DNA of 57,661 nucleotides from an uncultured Clostridium sp. (GTDB lineage: Bacteria; Bacillota; Clostridia; TANB77; CAG-508). The notes beneath the pieces are model-generated. The model searched no databases. It saw nothing but the letters and a program-made list of their open reading frames with translations, and was not told the origin of the DNA. Of this stretch, positions 19,818-28,637 are shown in pieces. The stretch lies in contig CATZPY010000006.1 in assembly GCA_958422985.1 (NCBI GenBank), forward strand, positions 1 through 57,661, given 5' to 3'. Each line of letters starts with the position of its first letter. The first letter of the stretch is position 1. A program made the position numbers and the translations under genes.

Positions 19818-20582
19818 ATGCAAAAAAAATATTATATAATTATTGCAGTAATTTTAATAATTATTATATCACTTTTTGTTTTTATAAATAATAAGGATGA
19901 GAAAAATATAATAAATAATATTGCAAATAATAATATAGAAGATATTTCGAAATTAGAAAAAAACGAAATAAAGAATATAATAGAACAAGTATCAGAAGAT
20001 GAATTAAAAGATATAAAAGAATTTCAGAACAATATATCTTCAGTAGGAAACCCAAATATTTATAAGATAGAAAAAGAACATGATGGAAGAAAAATATTAC
20101 AAATAAAACCAGAAGTACAGTATGTAGTAGCTTTAGCTGGAATAGTAAAAAATGATATTCCAACAGAAGATGAGGTTTACACATTATTAGAACAAGCACC
20201 AAGACATAATGGCATTTGGATAGAAAAAAATTCTAGAGAAGACTTTATGGTCTTACTACAAGAAAATAATATTAACAATTTTAGCATAAATAAAAATGGA
20301 TATTTAGAAAGTAATAAGAAAGATGTACAAACAGAACAAGAAAAACAATTAAAAGAGATGATAGACTCAAACAAACTGTATATAATAGATATGTCTGGTA
20401 AAACATATCAAAGAGATTATTTAACAGGAGAAATTGTAGAATATCCGTTCGAAGACATGGACCCATACCAAATAATAGAGCCATATAAAATAGAAAATAG
20501 TGCTATATTAGCGATAACTTCTAATAAAGAGAATAAGTTAGAACAAAAAGAAATATTAGATGCAATTTTACAAAATAGGTAA
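19818..20582 (+). CDS. Unknown membrane-anchored protein
   Basis: I do not recognise the family. The 254-residue protein starts with a single hydrophobic helix (about 5-24) after a short basic end, so it is probably anchored with its soluble part outside. The ectodomain is acidic, with an EIVEYPFEDMDPYQIIEPYK segment near the end and a TYQRDYLTGE stretch resembling a small beta domain. It follows the cadherin-like gene by 26 bases with AAGGAGA before the ATG, and a strong terminator ends the unit. Its position as last gene of the wall hydrolase group suggests an envelope role, nothing more specific. Confidence 0.65.
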   Translation: MQKKYYIIIAVILIIIISLFVFINNKDEKNIINNIANNNIEDISKLEKNEIKNIIEQVSEDELKDIKEFQNNISSVGNPNIYKIEKEHDGRKILQIKPEVQYVVALAGIVKNDIPTEDEVYTLLEQAPRHNGIWIEKNSREDFMVLLQENNINNFSINKNGYLESNKKDVQTEQEKQLKEMIDSNKLYIIDMSGKTYQRDYLTGEIVEYPFEDMDPYQIIEPYKIENSAILAITSNKENKLEQKEILDAILQNR

Positions 20583-20587
20583 AAATA

Positions 20588-20636
20588 AAATTAAGCTATT
20601 ATTTATTATAAAATATTAGCTTAATTTATTTTTTTC
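20588..20636 (+). terminator. Rho-independent terminator after the wall protein unit
   Basis: An 11-base perfect stem (AAATTAAGCTA at 20588-20598 with TAGCTTAATTT at 20617-20627) is followed by ATTTTTTTTC. It ends the 13.3-20.6 kb transcription unit. Confidence 0.85.
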
Positions 20637-20696
20637 TTGTAAAAGTTGGTATATAATGGTAAGATATAAGCAAATTAATAATAGTAGGTGAAATAT

Positions 20697-21647
20697 ATGG
20701 AAAATATTAAAATTTTTGCTTGCAGTAAATATGCAGAAGAATTTACTAAAGAAATTTGTGACTATCTAAAACTTCCAATGGGAAAAATAAATACAATGAA
20801 GTTTAAAAATGATAATAACTTTGTACAAATTTTAGAAACAGTAAGAGAAAATGATGTTTACTTAGTACAAAGTAATGTACCACCAGTAAACGAAAGAATA
20901 ATGGAATTATTAATAACAATAGATGCAGTAAAAAGAGCTTCAGCTGGTAAAATAAATGTTGTTTTACCATATTATATATATTCACGTTCAGATAAAAAAG
21001 ATCAACCAAGAGTACCAATAACAGCAAAGTTAATAGCAGAATTACTAGAAGCTGCAGGTGCAACTAGAGTTATTACTTGCGACCTACATAACCCAGCAAT
21101 ACAAGCATATTTTAACAATATAAATTGTGATAGGCTTTCAGCAGAAAGACTTTTAGAAGACTATTTTATGAATAAGAAATTAGAGAATATGGTTATTGTT
21201 GCGACAGACGCAGGTAGCTCTAAAAAAGCATATAAGTATTCAGAATTTTTTAATTGTCCTATAGCAATGCTAGATAAAAGAAGAGATGGAAATAATGATA
21301 AAGCTATAGGTACAACAATTATTGGTGATGTAAAAGATAAAAACGCAATTATATTTGATGACGAAATAGACACAGCTGGTTCTATGATGGAAACAGTAAG
21401 AGTACTAAAAGAGTTTGGAGCAAAAGCTATTTATGCAGGATGCACACACGGAGTTCTTTCTGGTCCAGCTATAGAAAGAATACAAAATTCTCCTATAGAA
21501 GAACTTGTAATTACAAACACTATACCATTAACAGAATCTAAAAAAATAGAAAAAATTAAAGTTGTTTCTATAGCCCCATTATTTGCGGAAACAATTAGGC
21601 ATTTAAACGAAAAAAGGCCATTAGGTGAGCTATTAAAAAGAAAGTAG
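20697..21647 (+). CDS. prs: Ribose-phosphate pyrophosphokinase
   Basis: This enzyme makes 5-phosphoribosyl 1-pyrophosphate from ribose 5-phosphate and ATP for nucleotide, histidine and NAD synthesis. The 316-residue length fits the family. Visible motifs are the N-terminal KIFACSKYAEEF (variant of the usual SxxLA), VLPYYIYSRSDKKDQPR (ATP/flexible loop), TCDLHNPAIQAYF, and the PRPP-binding loop IIFDDEIDTAGSM. The variant start and loop resemble a clostridial Prs subgroup. ATG at 20697 follows AGGTG; an in-frame GTG at 20688 overlaps it. The following GT2 gene begins 12 bases downstream, so the two may share a transcript. Confidence 0.92.
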   Translation: MENIKIFACSKYAEEFTKEICDYLKLPMGKINTMKFKNDNNFVQILETVRENDVYLVQSNVPPVNERIMELLITIDAVKRASAGKINVVLPYYIYSRSDKKDQPRVPITAKLIAELLEAAGATRVITCDLHNPAIQAYFNNINCDRLSAERLLEDYFMNKKLENMVIVATDAGSSKKAYKYSEFFNCPIAMLDKRRDGNNDKAIGTTIIGDVKDKNAIIFDDEIDTAGSMMETVRVLKEFGAKAIYAGCTHGVLSGPAIERIQNSPIEELVITNTIPLTESKKIEKIKVVSIAPLFAETIRHLNEKRPLGELLKRK

Positions 21648-21659
21648 AGGAATATAAAA

Positions 21660-22601
21660 ATGAAAAAAATATCAATTGTAGTTCCAATGTATTATGAAGA
21701 GGAAGTAGCAAGAGAATGTTATAATAGATTAAAAGATATATTAGATAAAATAGAAAACTATAATTACGAATTAATATTTATAAATGATGGGAGTAAAGAT
21801 AAAACATTAAGCATTTTGGAAGAAATTGCAAAAAAGGATGAAAATGTAAAAATAATTTCATTTTCTAGAAATTTTGGACATCAATGTGCTGTAACAGCAG
21901 GTTTACAATATGTAACTGGTGATGCAATTGTAATAATAGATGCAGACTTACAAGACCCACCAGAACTTATTCCAGAAATGCTAAAACTTTGGGAAGACGG
22001 AAACGAAGTAATATATGGAAAACGAAAATCTAGAGATGGTGAATCTAAGTTTAAATTGCTTACAGCATCTATGTTTTATAAGACTTTAAACGCTTTGTCA
22101 GATGTAGATATACCAAAAGATACAGGAGATTTTAGATTAGTAGACAGAAAAGTGGTAGATGTTATAAATGCATTACCAGAACATAATAAATTTTTAAGAG
22201 GATTATTTAGTTGGGTTGGGTTTAAACAAACACCTTTTGAATACGAAAGAAAAGAAAGATTTGCAGGAAAAACCAAATATCCATTAAAGAAAATGTTAAA
22301 ATTAGCACAAGATGGTATTTTCAGTTTTTCTACAAAACCACTTAAAGTTGTAGGAACAATGGGAATTATTTCTATAGCAATATCTGTAATCATTTTAATA
22401 TATGCAATTTTATCATATATATTTAATTGGAACAATTTAACTGCAGGTTGGACATCTTTAATGGTTACAATGACATTTTTAAGTGGAATGATACTTATAT
22501 CTTTATGGATGATAGGTGAATATATAGGAAGAATTTATGATGAAACAAAAAGAAGACCACAATATATAATAGAAAGAACAATTAATGTAGATGAAAAATA
22601 A
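21660..22601 (+). CDS. GtrB-like polyprenyl-phosphate sugar transferase (GT2), second copy
   Basis: This 313-residue GT2 enzyme charges undecaprenyl phosphate with a sugar. It carries IVVPMYYEEE, FINDGSKDKTL, DADLQDPPELI, DTGDFRLVDRK, FAGKTKYPLKKM and two C-terminal membrane helices followed by GEYIGRIYDETKRRP. It is a clear paralogue of the gene at 12259, so the organism probably makes at least two lipid-linked sugars or the same one for different acceptors. No GtrA is adjacent here. It could supply the GT-C proteins at 24876, 33836 or 35360; that is inference. It lies 12 bases after prs. Confidence 0.9.
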   Translation: MKKISIVVPMYYEEEVARECYNRLKDILDKIENYNYELIFINDGSKDKTLSILEEIAKKDENVKIISFSRNFGHQCAVTAGLQYVTGDAIVIIDADLQDPPELIPEMLKLWEDGNEVIYGKRKSRDGESKFKLLTASMFYKTLNALSDVDIPKDTGDFRLVDRKVVDVINALPEHNKFLRGLFSWVGFKQTPFEYERKERFAGKTKYPLKKMLKLAQDGIFSFSTKPLKVVGTMGIISIAISVIILIYAILSYIFNWNNLTAGWTSLMVTMTFLSGMILISLWMIGEYIGRIYDETKRRPQYIIERTINVDEK

Positions 22602-22623
22602 TATGAAAATTGGGGGAATGGCA

Positions 22624-23634
22624 ATGTGTGATGTTTCAGTTATTACAATATTTAAAAGTAGACATAAAAAAGTAAAGGAAAGCTTAAATAGTTTAATAAA
22701 TCAAACTTTACCAAACGTAGAAATAATTTGTATTTATAAAGAAGAAAATTCAGAAATAGATGAATTTGTAAAAGAAACTCAAAAAAAATATAATAATATA
22801 AAAATTATATATAAAACTAAGGCACAAGATGTAACTGCTAAAAATAAAGCACTAGAAGAAGCTAGTGGAAAATACATTTTAATAATGAACGGAAATATGA
22901 GCTTAGAAAAAACAGCATTAGAAAAAATGTACAATGCAGAAGAAAAAAATGAAACAGACATTGCAATTTGTGGTTATAATATTATAAACTTAAATACAAA
23001 CCAAACAATAAGTAAAGGTTTAAATAATAAATTTAAAGAAGTAGAAGAATTAAACGGAAAAAATAATGCTTTTGCATATTTAAATTTAGATGCAGGTAAT
23101 AAATTAATAAAGAGAGAAATAATAAAAGACTTAAAGTTTCAAAATTATGATGAATGTCAAGATGAAATATTTATACTAAGTTGTTATAGCAATGTAAATA
23201 AAATTTCTTTTATAAATGAAGAGTTATTCTATAAATATGAGGACAATTCAGCAAACAACTTAAAAAATATAATTCAAATAAAAGACTTAAGAAATGGTTT
23301 AATAGATGTAAAAAAGAGATTTAAAGAAGTTGGAAAATACGAAAAAATGAAAAATGTGCTAACATATATAGCATTTACAAAAATAGGAATGAGGTCATTA
23401 ATAGAAATAGCATTTGACCCAAAAAATGATTTAAAAGAAAATATTAGAGAAACAATGAATTACTTAGATATAAATTTCTTTGAATGGAGAAAAAATCCAT
23501 TTTTAAAATTAAAAAATGTTCCAAGAAAAAGCTTTTGGGTTGCACATACTGTATATAAATATGGTTTCCAACAAATATTTGTAAAAACATATAAAAGATT
23601 AATAGAAAAAGGAAATAAGCCTTTAGCTTTTTAA
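22624..23634 (+). CDS. GT2-like protein with degenerate active site
   Basis: The 336-residue protein starts as a GT2 fold (DVSVITIFKSRHKKVKESL, LNSLINQTLPNVEIICIY) but the expected DxD metal site reads MNGNMSLEKTA, with both aspartates replaced. The IDDGS element is also lost (KEENSE). It may be a non-catalytic paralogue, a regulator of a partner transferase, or an enzyme with unusual metal use. The ATG at 22624 follows TGGGGGA with correct spacing; earlier in-frame ATGs (22591, 22603, 22618) lie inside or before this site. A strong terminator follows. The last 100 residues are basic and unassigned. Confidence 0.7.
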   Translation: MCDVSVITIFKSRHKKVKESLNSLINQTLPNVEIICIYKEENSEIDEFVKETQKKYNNIKIIYKTKAQDVTAKNKALEEASGKYILIMNGNMSLEKTALEKMYNAEEKNETDIAICGYNIINLNTNQTISKGLNNKFKEVEELNGKNNAFAYLNLDAGNKLIKREIIKDLKFQNYDECQDEIFILSCYSNVNKISFINEELFYKYEDNSANNLKNIIQIKDLRNGLIDVKKRFKEVGKYEKMKNVLTYIAFTKIGMRSLIEIAFDPKNDLKENIRETMNYLDINFFEWRKNPFLKLKNVPRKSFWVAHTVYKYGFQQIFVKTYKRLIEKGNKPLAF

Positions 23635-23702
23635 TATTTAAACAAGCAATATAATTGTTCTTAGCGTTGTTTTGTATGATAAAAGCAATAATAAAAAATA
23701 CC

Positions 23703-23746
23703 GTACAAGTTTTTGGTAAATCCATTAAAAAACTTGTACTTTTTTA
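23703..23746 (+). terminator. Rho-independent terminator after degenerate GT2 gene
   Basis: A 12-base perfect stem (GTACAAGTTTTT at 23703-23714 with AAAAACTTGTAC at 23728-23739) is followed by six T residues. It separates the prs-GT2 unit from ruvB. Confidence 0.85.
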
Positions 23747-23817
23747 ATATAAATGATATATTTTTAAGGAGTAAATGTAAAGATATTTACACACTATTTA
23801 ATATATAGGAGAAGGTT

Positions 23818-24825
23818 ATGGAAGAGGAAAATTTAATAAATCCAGAATTGATAAATGAAGAAGAAAATAGATTAGAAAATTCATTAAGACCTAAAACTCT
23901 TGCAGAATACATAGGTCAAACAAAAGTTAAAGAAAATATGAAAGTATATATAGAGGCTGCCAAAAAAAGAGGGGAGCCTTTAGACCATGTTCTTTTATAT
24001 GGACCACCTGGGCTTGGAAAAACAACATTGTCTAATATAATTTCTAACGAAATGAATTCGAATATAAAAATTACATCTGGTCCAGCAATAGAAAAGCCAG
24101 GAGATTTAGCTGCATTACTTACAAATTTATCTGAGTTTGATGTGTTGTTTATAGATGAAATTCATAGGCTTAATAAAAGTGTAGAGGAAATTTTATATCC
24201 AGCATTAGAAGATTATACACTAGATATAATTATAGGTAAGGGTCCAAGTGCTAGGTCTATAAGATTAGATTTACCTAAATTTACTTTAATAGGAGCAACA
24301 ACTAAAGCAGGTTCTTTAACTACCCCTTTACGTGATAGGTTTGGAATTGTAGAAAGATTAGAACTATATGAGCCAGAAGATTTACAAAAGATAGTAAAGA
24401 GATCCGCAGGAATTTTAAGTGTTGAAATAGATGAAAAAGCAAGTATGGAAATTGCAAAAAGATCTAGAGGAACGCCAAGAATTGCAAATAGAATTTTAAA
24501 AAGAGTAAGAGATTATGCAGCAGTTTTGGGGGATGGAACAATAGACTTAAATATGGCAAAAATCGCTTTAAATAAATTAGAGATAGATGATTTAGGGCTT
24601 GACCAAACAGATAGAAATATATTACTTACAATAATCCAAAAATACGCAGGTGGACCTGTTGGAATAGAAACTTTAGCGGCTACAACAGGAGAAGAAATAG
24701 AAACAATAGAAGATGTATACGAACCATTTTTAATGCAAATAGGTTTTATAGCTCGTACACCTAGAGGAAGAGTTGCACTTCCTTCTGCGTTTGAACATTT
24801 AAATTTGAAACAAGCTGAAAAATAA
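23818..24825 (+). CDS. ruvB: Holliday junction branch migration helicase RuvB
   Basis: RuvB is the hexameric AAA+ motor that drives branch migration with RuvA during recombination repair. The 335-residue protein has the SLRPKTLAEYIGQ start, Walker A GPPGLGKTT (about 62-70), Walker B LFIDEIHRL, sensor IGATTKAG, the arginine finger region in PLRDRFGI, and the C-terminal winged helix with GGPVGIETLA and ARTPRGRVALP. ATG follows AGGAGAAGG. Neither ruvA nor ruvC is next to it in this window. Terminator upstream indicates its own promoter, but I see no clear consensus. Confidence 0.96.
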   Translation: MEEENLINPELINEEENRLENSLRPKTLAEYIGQTKVKENMKVYIEAAKKRGEPLDHVLLYGPPGLGKTTLSNIISNEMNSNIKITSGPAIEKPGDLAALLTNLSEFDVLFIDEIHRLNKSVEEILYPALEDYTLDIIIGKGPSARSIRLDLPKFTLIGATTKAGSLTTPLRDRFGIVERLELYEPEDLQKIVKRSAGILSVEIDEKASMEIAKRSRGTPRIANRILKRVRDYAAVLGDGTIDLNMAKIALNKLEIDDLGLDQTDRNILLTIIQKYAGGPVGIETLAATTGEEIETIEDVYEPFLMQIGFIARTPRGRVALPSAFEHLNLKQAEK

Positions 24826-24875
24826 AACTTTATATTACAAATAATAGAAAATTAAGATTTTAGATTGGAGATAAA

Positions 24876-26355
24876 GTGAAAGAGAAAAGAAAAGCAAGAT
24901 TAATAGATATTGCTGTTTTTGCTATGGCAATATTATTGTTTTTAGCTACAGTACTACCAAGAAATTTAGCTAATTTAGACGAAATATGGAATTTTAACTT
25001 TGCAAGAAATATTGCTAATGGCTTAATTCCATATAAAGATTTTAATATGTTACAAACACCTTTACTGCCATTTATACTTCGGTGGTATTTTAAAAATATT
25101 TGGTCAAGAATTATTTGTTATGAGAATAGTATCTGCTGTATTAGGAGCAGGAATATTTTTTATATCATATAAAATTCTTAAAGAGCTAAAACTAAATACA
25201 AAATGGTCAATTCTAACATTAATTTTATTGTTTTTATTTATATCAGATAGTTTTTACTTAGATTATAATTACGTAATACTATTTATAACTTTGCTTATCA
25301 TCTTTTTAGAAATTAAATATAAAAATTATGGTAAAAAATATAATTTACTAATAGGAATATTAGCAGGAAGTACAATATTGTTTAAACAAAGTACAGGTGT
25401 AATAATATGTGCGTTAACAGCTTTGTATTTAGTGTTAGAAGATAGAAATAAAGAAGTATTAAAAACTATAATATACAGAATAACTGGAATTATAATTCCT
25501 GGAATAATGTTTACTATATATTTACTTTGTACAAATTCTTTAATAGACTTTATTGATTATTGTGTTTTAGGAATTGCTACATTTACTAATAGTATATCAT
25601 ACTTAAAATTCCTGCAAGGAAAAGACTTAAGTACTGCATTAGGCATAATATTACCACCAGTTATATTATTAATATTATTTATTGAAATTATAATAAATAT
25701 AAAAAATAATAAAATAAAAGAAAATAAAAATAAATTAATATTATTTGTGTTTGCTTTAGCACAATTTACAGTTGTTTATCCAATAGCAGACGAAATACAT
25801 TTTAAAATAGCGGTATTTCCAATATTTTTAGTAATTTTATATTATGTATTTAAAGTAATTCAAGAAATAAAAAATATAAAACTTTCTATTTTCATCGAAC
25901 ATTTTATGAATATAATAACAATATCTTTAGTAGGAATGCTAATGCTAAGTGGAATTAATGATATATTTATATATACACAAACAGAAAAATCAGTATTAAA
26001 GCATTTTAGCAATATTCCAATATCAAATGCATTGCAAGAAAGAATTCTAGAAGTAAATAAATATATAGAAGATGAAGAAAGAGATGTATATATTTTGGAC
26101 TCGGAAGCAGCAGTTTATATGATACCATTAGATAAATACAATAAAGATTTTGATATGTTTTTAAAAGGAAATTTAGGTGCAAAAGGTGAAGAAGGACAAA
26201 TAGAAAAAATAAAAGAAATGAAAAATACAATTCTATTAATAAAAAATGAAAAGATACCATTAAATTGGCAAACACCTAAAGAAGTAATAGAATATGTAAA
26301 AAATAATTTAGAAAAAATAAGTACAATCAATTTTTTTGATATATATGAACTTTAG
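24876..26355 (+). pseudogene. Frameshifted GT-C membrane glycosyltransferase
   Basis: The first reading frame (GTG at 24876, TTGGAG site) encodes a membrane helix followed by NLANLDEIWNFNFARNIANG and YKDFNMLQTPLLPFI, the outside-facing acidic loop and PLLP pattern of ArnT/PMT-like (GT39-type) transferases. Near 25078-25084 the frame breaks: GGILKIFGQELFVMRIVSAV continues in the next frame, and 25120-26355 encodes the rest, with about eight further helices and a soluble tail. One extra base (or two missing) in the CTTCGG region explains it. Rejoined, the protein would be about 492 residues. It may be a recent pseudogene or an assembly error; coding quality on both sides is otherwise intact. 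Confidence 0.78.
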
Positions 26356-26404
26356 AAATATTCGCTAAAGTTTAAAAACATTTTAGAAAAAAGGAGAAAG
26401 CAAA

Positions 26405-26968
26405 ATGAAATTATTAATGCATACTTGTTGTGCACCTTGTAGTGTATATTGTATAGATTCGTTAAGAAAGGAAAATATAGAACCAACAGTATATTGGTAT
26501 AATCCTAACATACACCCATATATGGAGTACAAAGCAAGAAGAGATACATTAAAAGAATATACTAAAAGTATAAATGTTGAAGCTATATTTGAAGAAGAGT
26601 ATGGATTAGATGAATTTTGCAAGAATGTAATAGGTAATCTCAAAAATAGATGTCAAAATTATTGTTATAAAGTTAGATTGGAACAAACAGCAAAATTTGC
26701 AAAAGAACATGGTTTCGATGCTATTTCTACAACTCTTTTAGTAAGTCCTTATCAAAAACATGAAATATTAAAAGAACAAGGTGAAGAGATTGCTAAAAAA
26801 TATGGATTAAATTTTTTGTATAGGGATTTTAGAGTTGGCTTTAGAGAAGGTCAAAATAAAGCAAGAGAATTAGGTTTGTATATGCAAAAATATTGTGGAT
26901 GTGTCTTTTCAGAGGAAGATAGATATAGTAAACAGATAAAAAGAGATTTTGAGGAAATGAAAAAATAA
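26405..26968 (+). CDS. queH: Epoxyqueuosine reductase QueH
   Basis: QueH carries out the last step of queuosine tRNA modification, reducing epoxyqueuosine; it is the non-orthologous replacement of QueG. The 187-residue protein has the family N-terminus LMHTCCAPC, a second pair NRCQNYCY, the STTLLVSPYQKH stretch, and C-terminal KYCGCVFSEEDRY. These cysteines hold an iron-sulfur cluster and a metal site in the family. ATG follows AAAGGAGAAAG. No other queuosine gene lies nearby and no preQ1 riboswitch motif is visible upstream. Confidence 0.93.
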   Translation: MKLLMHTCCAPCSVYCIDSLRKENIEPTVYWYNPNIHPYMEYKARRDTLKEYTKSINVEAIFEEEYGLDEFCKNVIGNLKNRCQNYCYKVRLEQTAKFAKEHGFDAISTTLLVSPYQKHEILKEQGEEIAKKYGLNFLYRDFRVGFREGQNKARELGLYMQKYCGCVFSEEDRYSKQIKRDFEEMKK

Positions 26969-27044
26969 TAAAGAAATTTTTGTAGATAATTATAATGGAA
27001 AATAAAATTTAAATATGAAATAGTAATTCATAGAGGTGATTATA

Positions 27045-27440
27045 TTGAAAGTATTAAGCTTAACAGAGCCCTATGCTACATTAATAAAAAATGGAATTAA
27101 AAGAATAGAAACTAGAAGTTGGAAAACAAATTATAGAGGTAAGCTATATATTCATGCGAGTTCTACAAAGATGCCTAAGGAATATAGAAACAATAGCGAA
27201 TTAATGTCATTGATAGACACAGACAATTTGAATTATGGAAATATTATATGCTCATGTGAATTAATAGATTGCATTGAAATGACAGATGAATTTATAAATG
27301 ATATAAAGAATAATAAGAAAAATGAATATATAACGGGGATATATTCTACTGGTAGATATGCTTGGATATTAAAAAATATAGAGATATTAGATAATCCAAT
27401 TAAAGCAAAAGGGCATTTAGGAATATGGAATTTTAGCTAG
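27045..27440 (+). CDS. ASCH domain protein
   Basis: The 131-residue protein matches the ASCH fold: KVLSLTEPYATLIKNGIK, then ETRSWKTNYRG and LYIHASSTK, and a C-terminal GHLGIWNF. ASCH domains bind RNA or modified nucleosides; some members hydrolyse N4-acetylcytidine. No particular activity can be assigned here. I choose TTG at 27045 because AGAGGTG at 27032-27038 is correctly spaced for it; the GTG at 27036 lies within that site. The gene stands alone between queH and a mini-gene. Confidence 0.8.
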   Translation: MKVLSLTEPYATLIKNGIKRIETRSWKTNYRGKLYIHASSTKMPKEYRNNSELMSLIDTDNLNYGNIICSCELIDCIEMTDEFINDIKNNKKNEYITGIYSTGRYAWILKNIEILDNPIKAKGHLGIWNFS

Positions 27441-27482
27441 TCAACTTACAAGTTATAGAGGTAGAGGGATGAGAGTTTAAAT

Positions 27483-27644
27483 ATGAATCCAATAGAAAAC
27501 TTAAAAGATAATGGCAAAATATCAAGAAAACAAGCAGAAGAAAAAGCTGAAAAAGAGTATACAGAGTTTAATAAAAATCAAAAGAGTGTTTCAGATTTTG
27601 ATGAGTTGCTTATTGAAGCAAATAGATTAAACGATAAAAAGTAG
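27483..27644 (+). CDS. Small acidic/basic protein resembling the tail of RhuM proteins
   Basis: A 53-residue frame starts MNPIENLKDNGKISRKQAEE and continues with KAEKEYTEFNKNQ and SVSDFDELL. The AEEKAxxEY...SDFD arrangement recalls the C-terminal end of RhuM-family proteins. It may be a stand-alone small protein or a remnant of a longer gene; the reading frame is closed 21 bases upstream by TAG at 27462-27464. The ribosome-binding site is weak. It is followed by about 90 bases without an evident gene before the DUF4230 gene. Confidence 0.42.
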   Translation: MNPIENLKDNGKISRKQAEEKAEKEYTEFNKNQKSVSDFDELLIEANRLNDKK

Positions 27645-27734
27645 GGAAATATATGATAAGAAAATTAAAAAAACGATATGACTTGAGTTAAGTAAACGAA
27701 AAAGTTAGGAGTGTAATAACACAAGGAGAAAAAT

Positions 27735-28424
27735 ATGGAAAATAAAGAAGAGAAAATCGTAACAAAAGAGAATTGCAAAAGATCTAAAATAAAAAGTATA
27801 CTAACAGCTATAAAAAAATGTCCTAAAATTATTAAAAGAGGAATACTAGTAGTAATTTTAATAGCAATCGTAGCATTAGGAATAAACTATAGCTATGTTT
27901 TTAATAAAGAAGCAGAAACATTAAGCATAGAATTTAAAAATGTTGGACAGCTAGTAACACAATCTGCTTTTATAAGAGTATTAGAAGATAGCACTGTTAA
28001 TAGAACAATTTTCGAAAAATTTGAAATACCATTTACAGAAAGTAGAAAAATGTTTAGTTATATAGTACAAGTAGACGCAGGAATAAATTTTGAGGAAGTA
28101 TATATAGAAGATATTAATGAATCAACAAAAACAATAAAGATAAAACTTCCACATTCAACAATATATAATGCTACGCCGGATTTAGAATCTTTTAAATCTT
28201 ACATAGATTCAGAAAGTTGGTTTTCTAGAATTGATTCAGAAAAATATAATGAAGCATTAAAAGATTTAACAAATCAGGGAAAACAAGATGCTATTGATAA
28301 TGGTATATTAGAAAAAGCAGATGAAAATGGAAAAAACATTATAGAAAGTTTTATTAAAAGTAATAAAAAGTACAAAGACTATAAAATAGAATATGAGTAT
28401 ATAGGGGGAAATAAAGATGAGTAA
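27735..28424 (+). CDS. DUF4230 membrane-anchored protein
   Basis: This 229-residue protein has a basic N-terminus, one membrane helix (about 37-57) and an ectodomain fitting DUF4230: LSIEFKNVGQLVTQSA, SRKMFSYIVQVDAGINFEEV, KIKLPHSTIYN, SEKYNEALKDL, and a conserved helical end. Function is unknown in the literature I know. AAGGAG precedes the ATG. Its stop overlaps the start of the small membrane protein at 28417 by 8 bases, suggesting translational coupling. Confidence 0.78.
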   Translation: MENKEEKIVTKENCKRSKIKSILTAIKKCPKIIKRGILVVILIAIVALGINYSYVFNKEAETLSIEFKNVGQLVTQSAFIRVLEDSTVNRTIFEKFEIPFTESRKMFSYIVQVDAGINFEEVYIEDINESTKTIKIKLPHSTIYNATPDLESFKSYIDSESWFSRIDSEKYNEALKDLTNQGKQDAIDNGILEKADENGKNIIESFIKSNKKYKDYKIEYEYIGGNKDE

Positions 28425-28530
28425 AAAAGAGAAAAAGGGTAAAGGAATATTTAAGGTAATTATGTATGTATTATTAGGAATTATAGTTGCAATAGGGCTA
28501 TTTTATTTGTGTTTAGCATTAACAAGATAA
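28417..28530 (+). CDS. Small single-span membrane protein
   Basis: A 37-residue protein with a lysine-rich start (MSKKEKKGKG) and one hydrophobic helix (VIMYVLLGIIVAIGLFYLCL). GGGGGAA lies 7 bases upstream of the ATG, inside the end of the DUF4230 gene, and the two overlap by 8 bases. The good ribosome-binding site and overlap support a real gene. It may be a partner of the DUF4230 protein in the membrane; no family recognised. Confidence 0.68.
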   Translation: MSKKEKKGKGIFKVIMYVLLGIIVAIGLFYLCLALTR

Positions 28531-28591
28531 TTAAAAGCAATTATCAATTTGTAAAACAAAATTAAGTTAGCAAAAAAATAATAAAACAAAG

Positions 28592-28626
28592 AAAGCAGTT
28601 ATTATAGTTTAATAACTGCTTTTAGT
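28592..28626. terminator. Bidirectional terminator between DUF4230 unit and ddh
   Basis: A 13-base perfect stem (28592-28604 with 28610-28622) and a 5-base loop lie between convergent genes. T-rich sequence follows on the plus side (CTTTTAGTT), and the A-rich run before it (ATAAAACAAAGAAAG) gives T residues when read on the minus strand, so it can serve both. Confidence 0.78.
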
Positions 28627-28637
28627 TAATGTATATT

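Noticed and set aside
20637..20657. TATAAT box upstream of prs as a promoter
   Set aside because: The nearest TTGTAA is only 9 bases away and the region 17 bases upstream is a T-run from the terminator; not reported as a promoter.
26356..26404. preQ1 riboswitch upstream of queH
   Set aside because: The short AT-rich leader lacks the preQ1 stem and C-rich loop.
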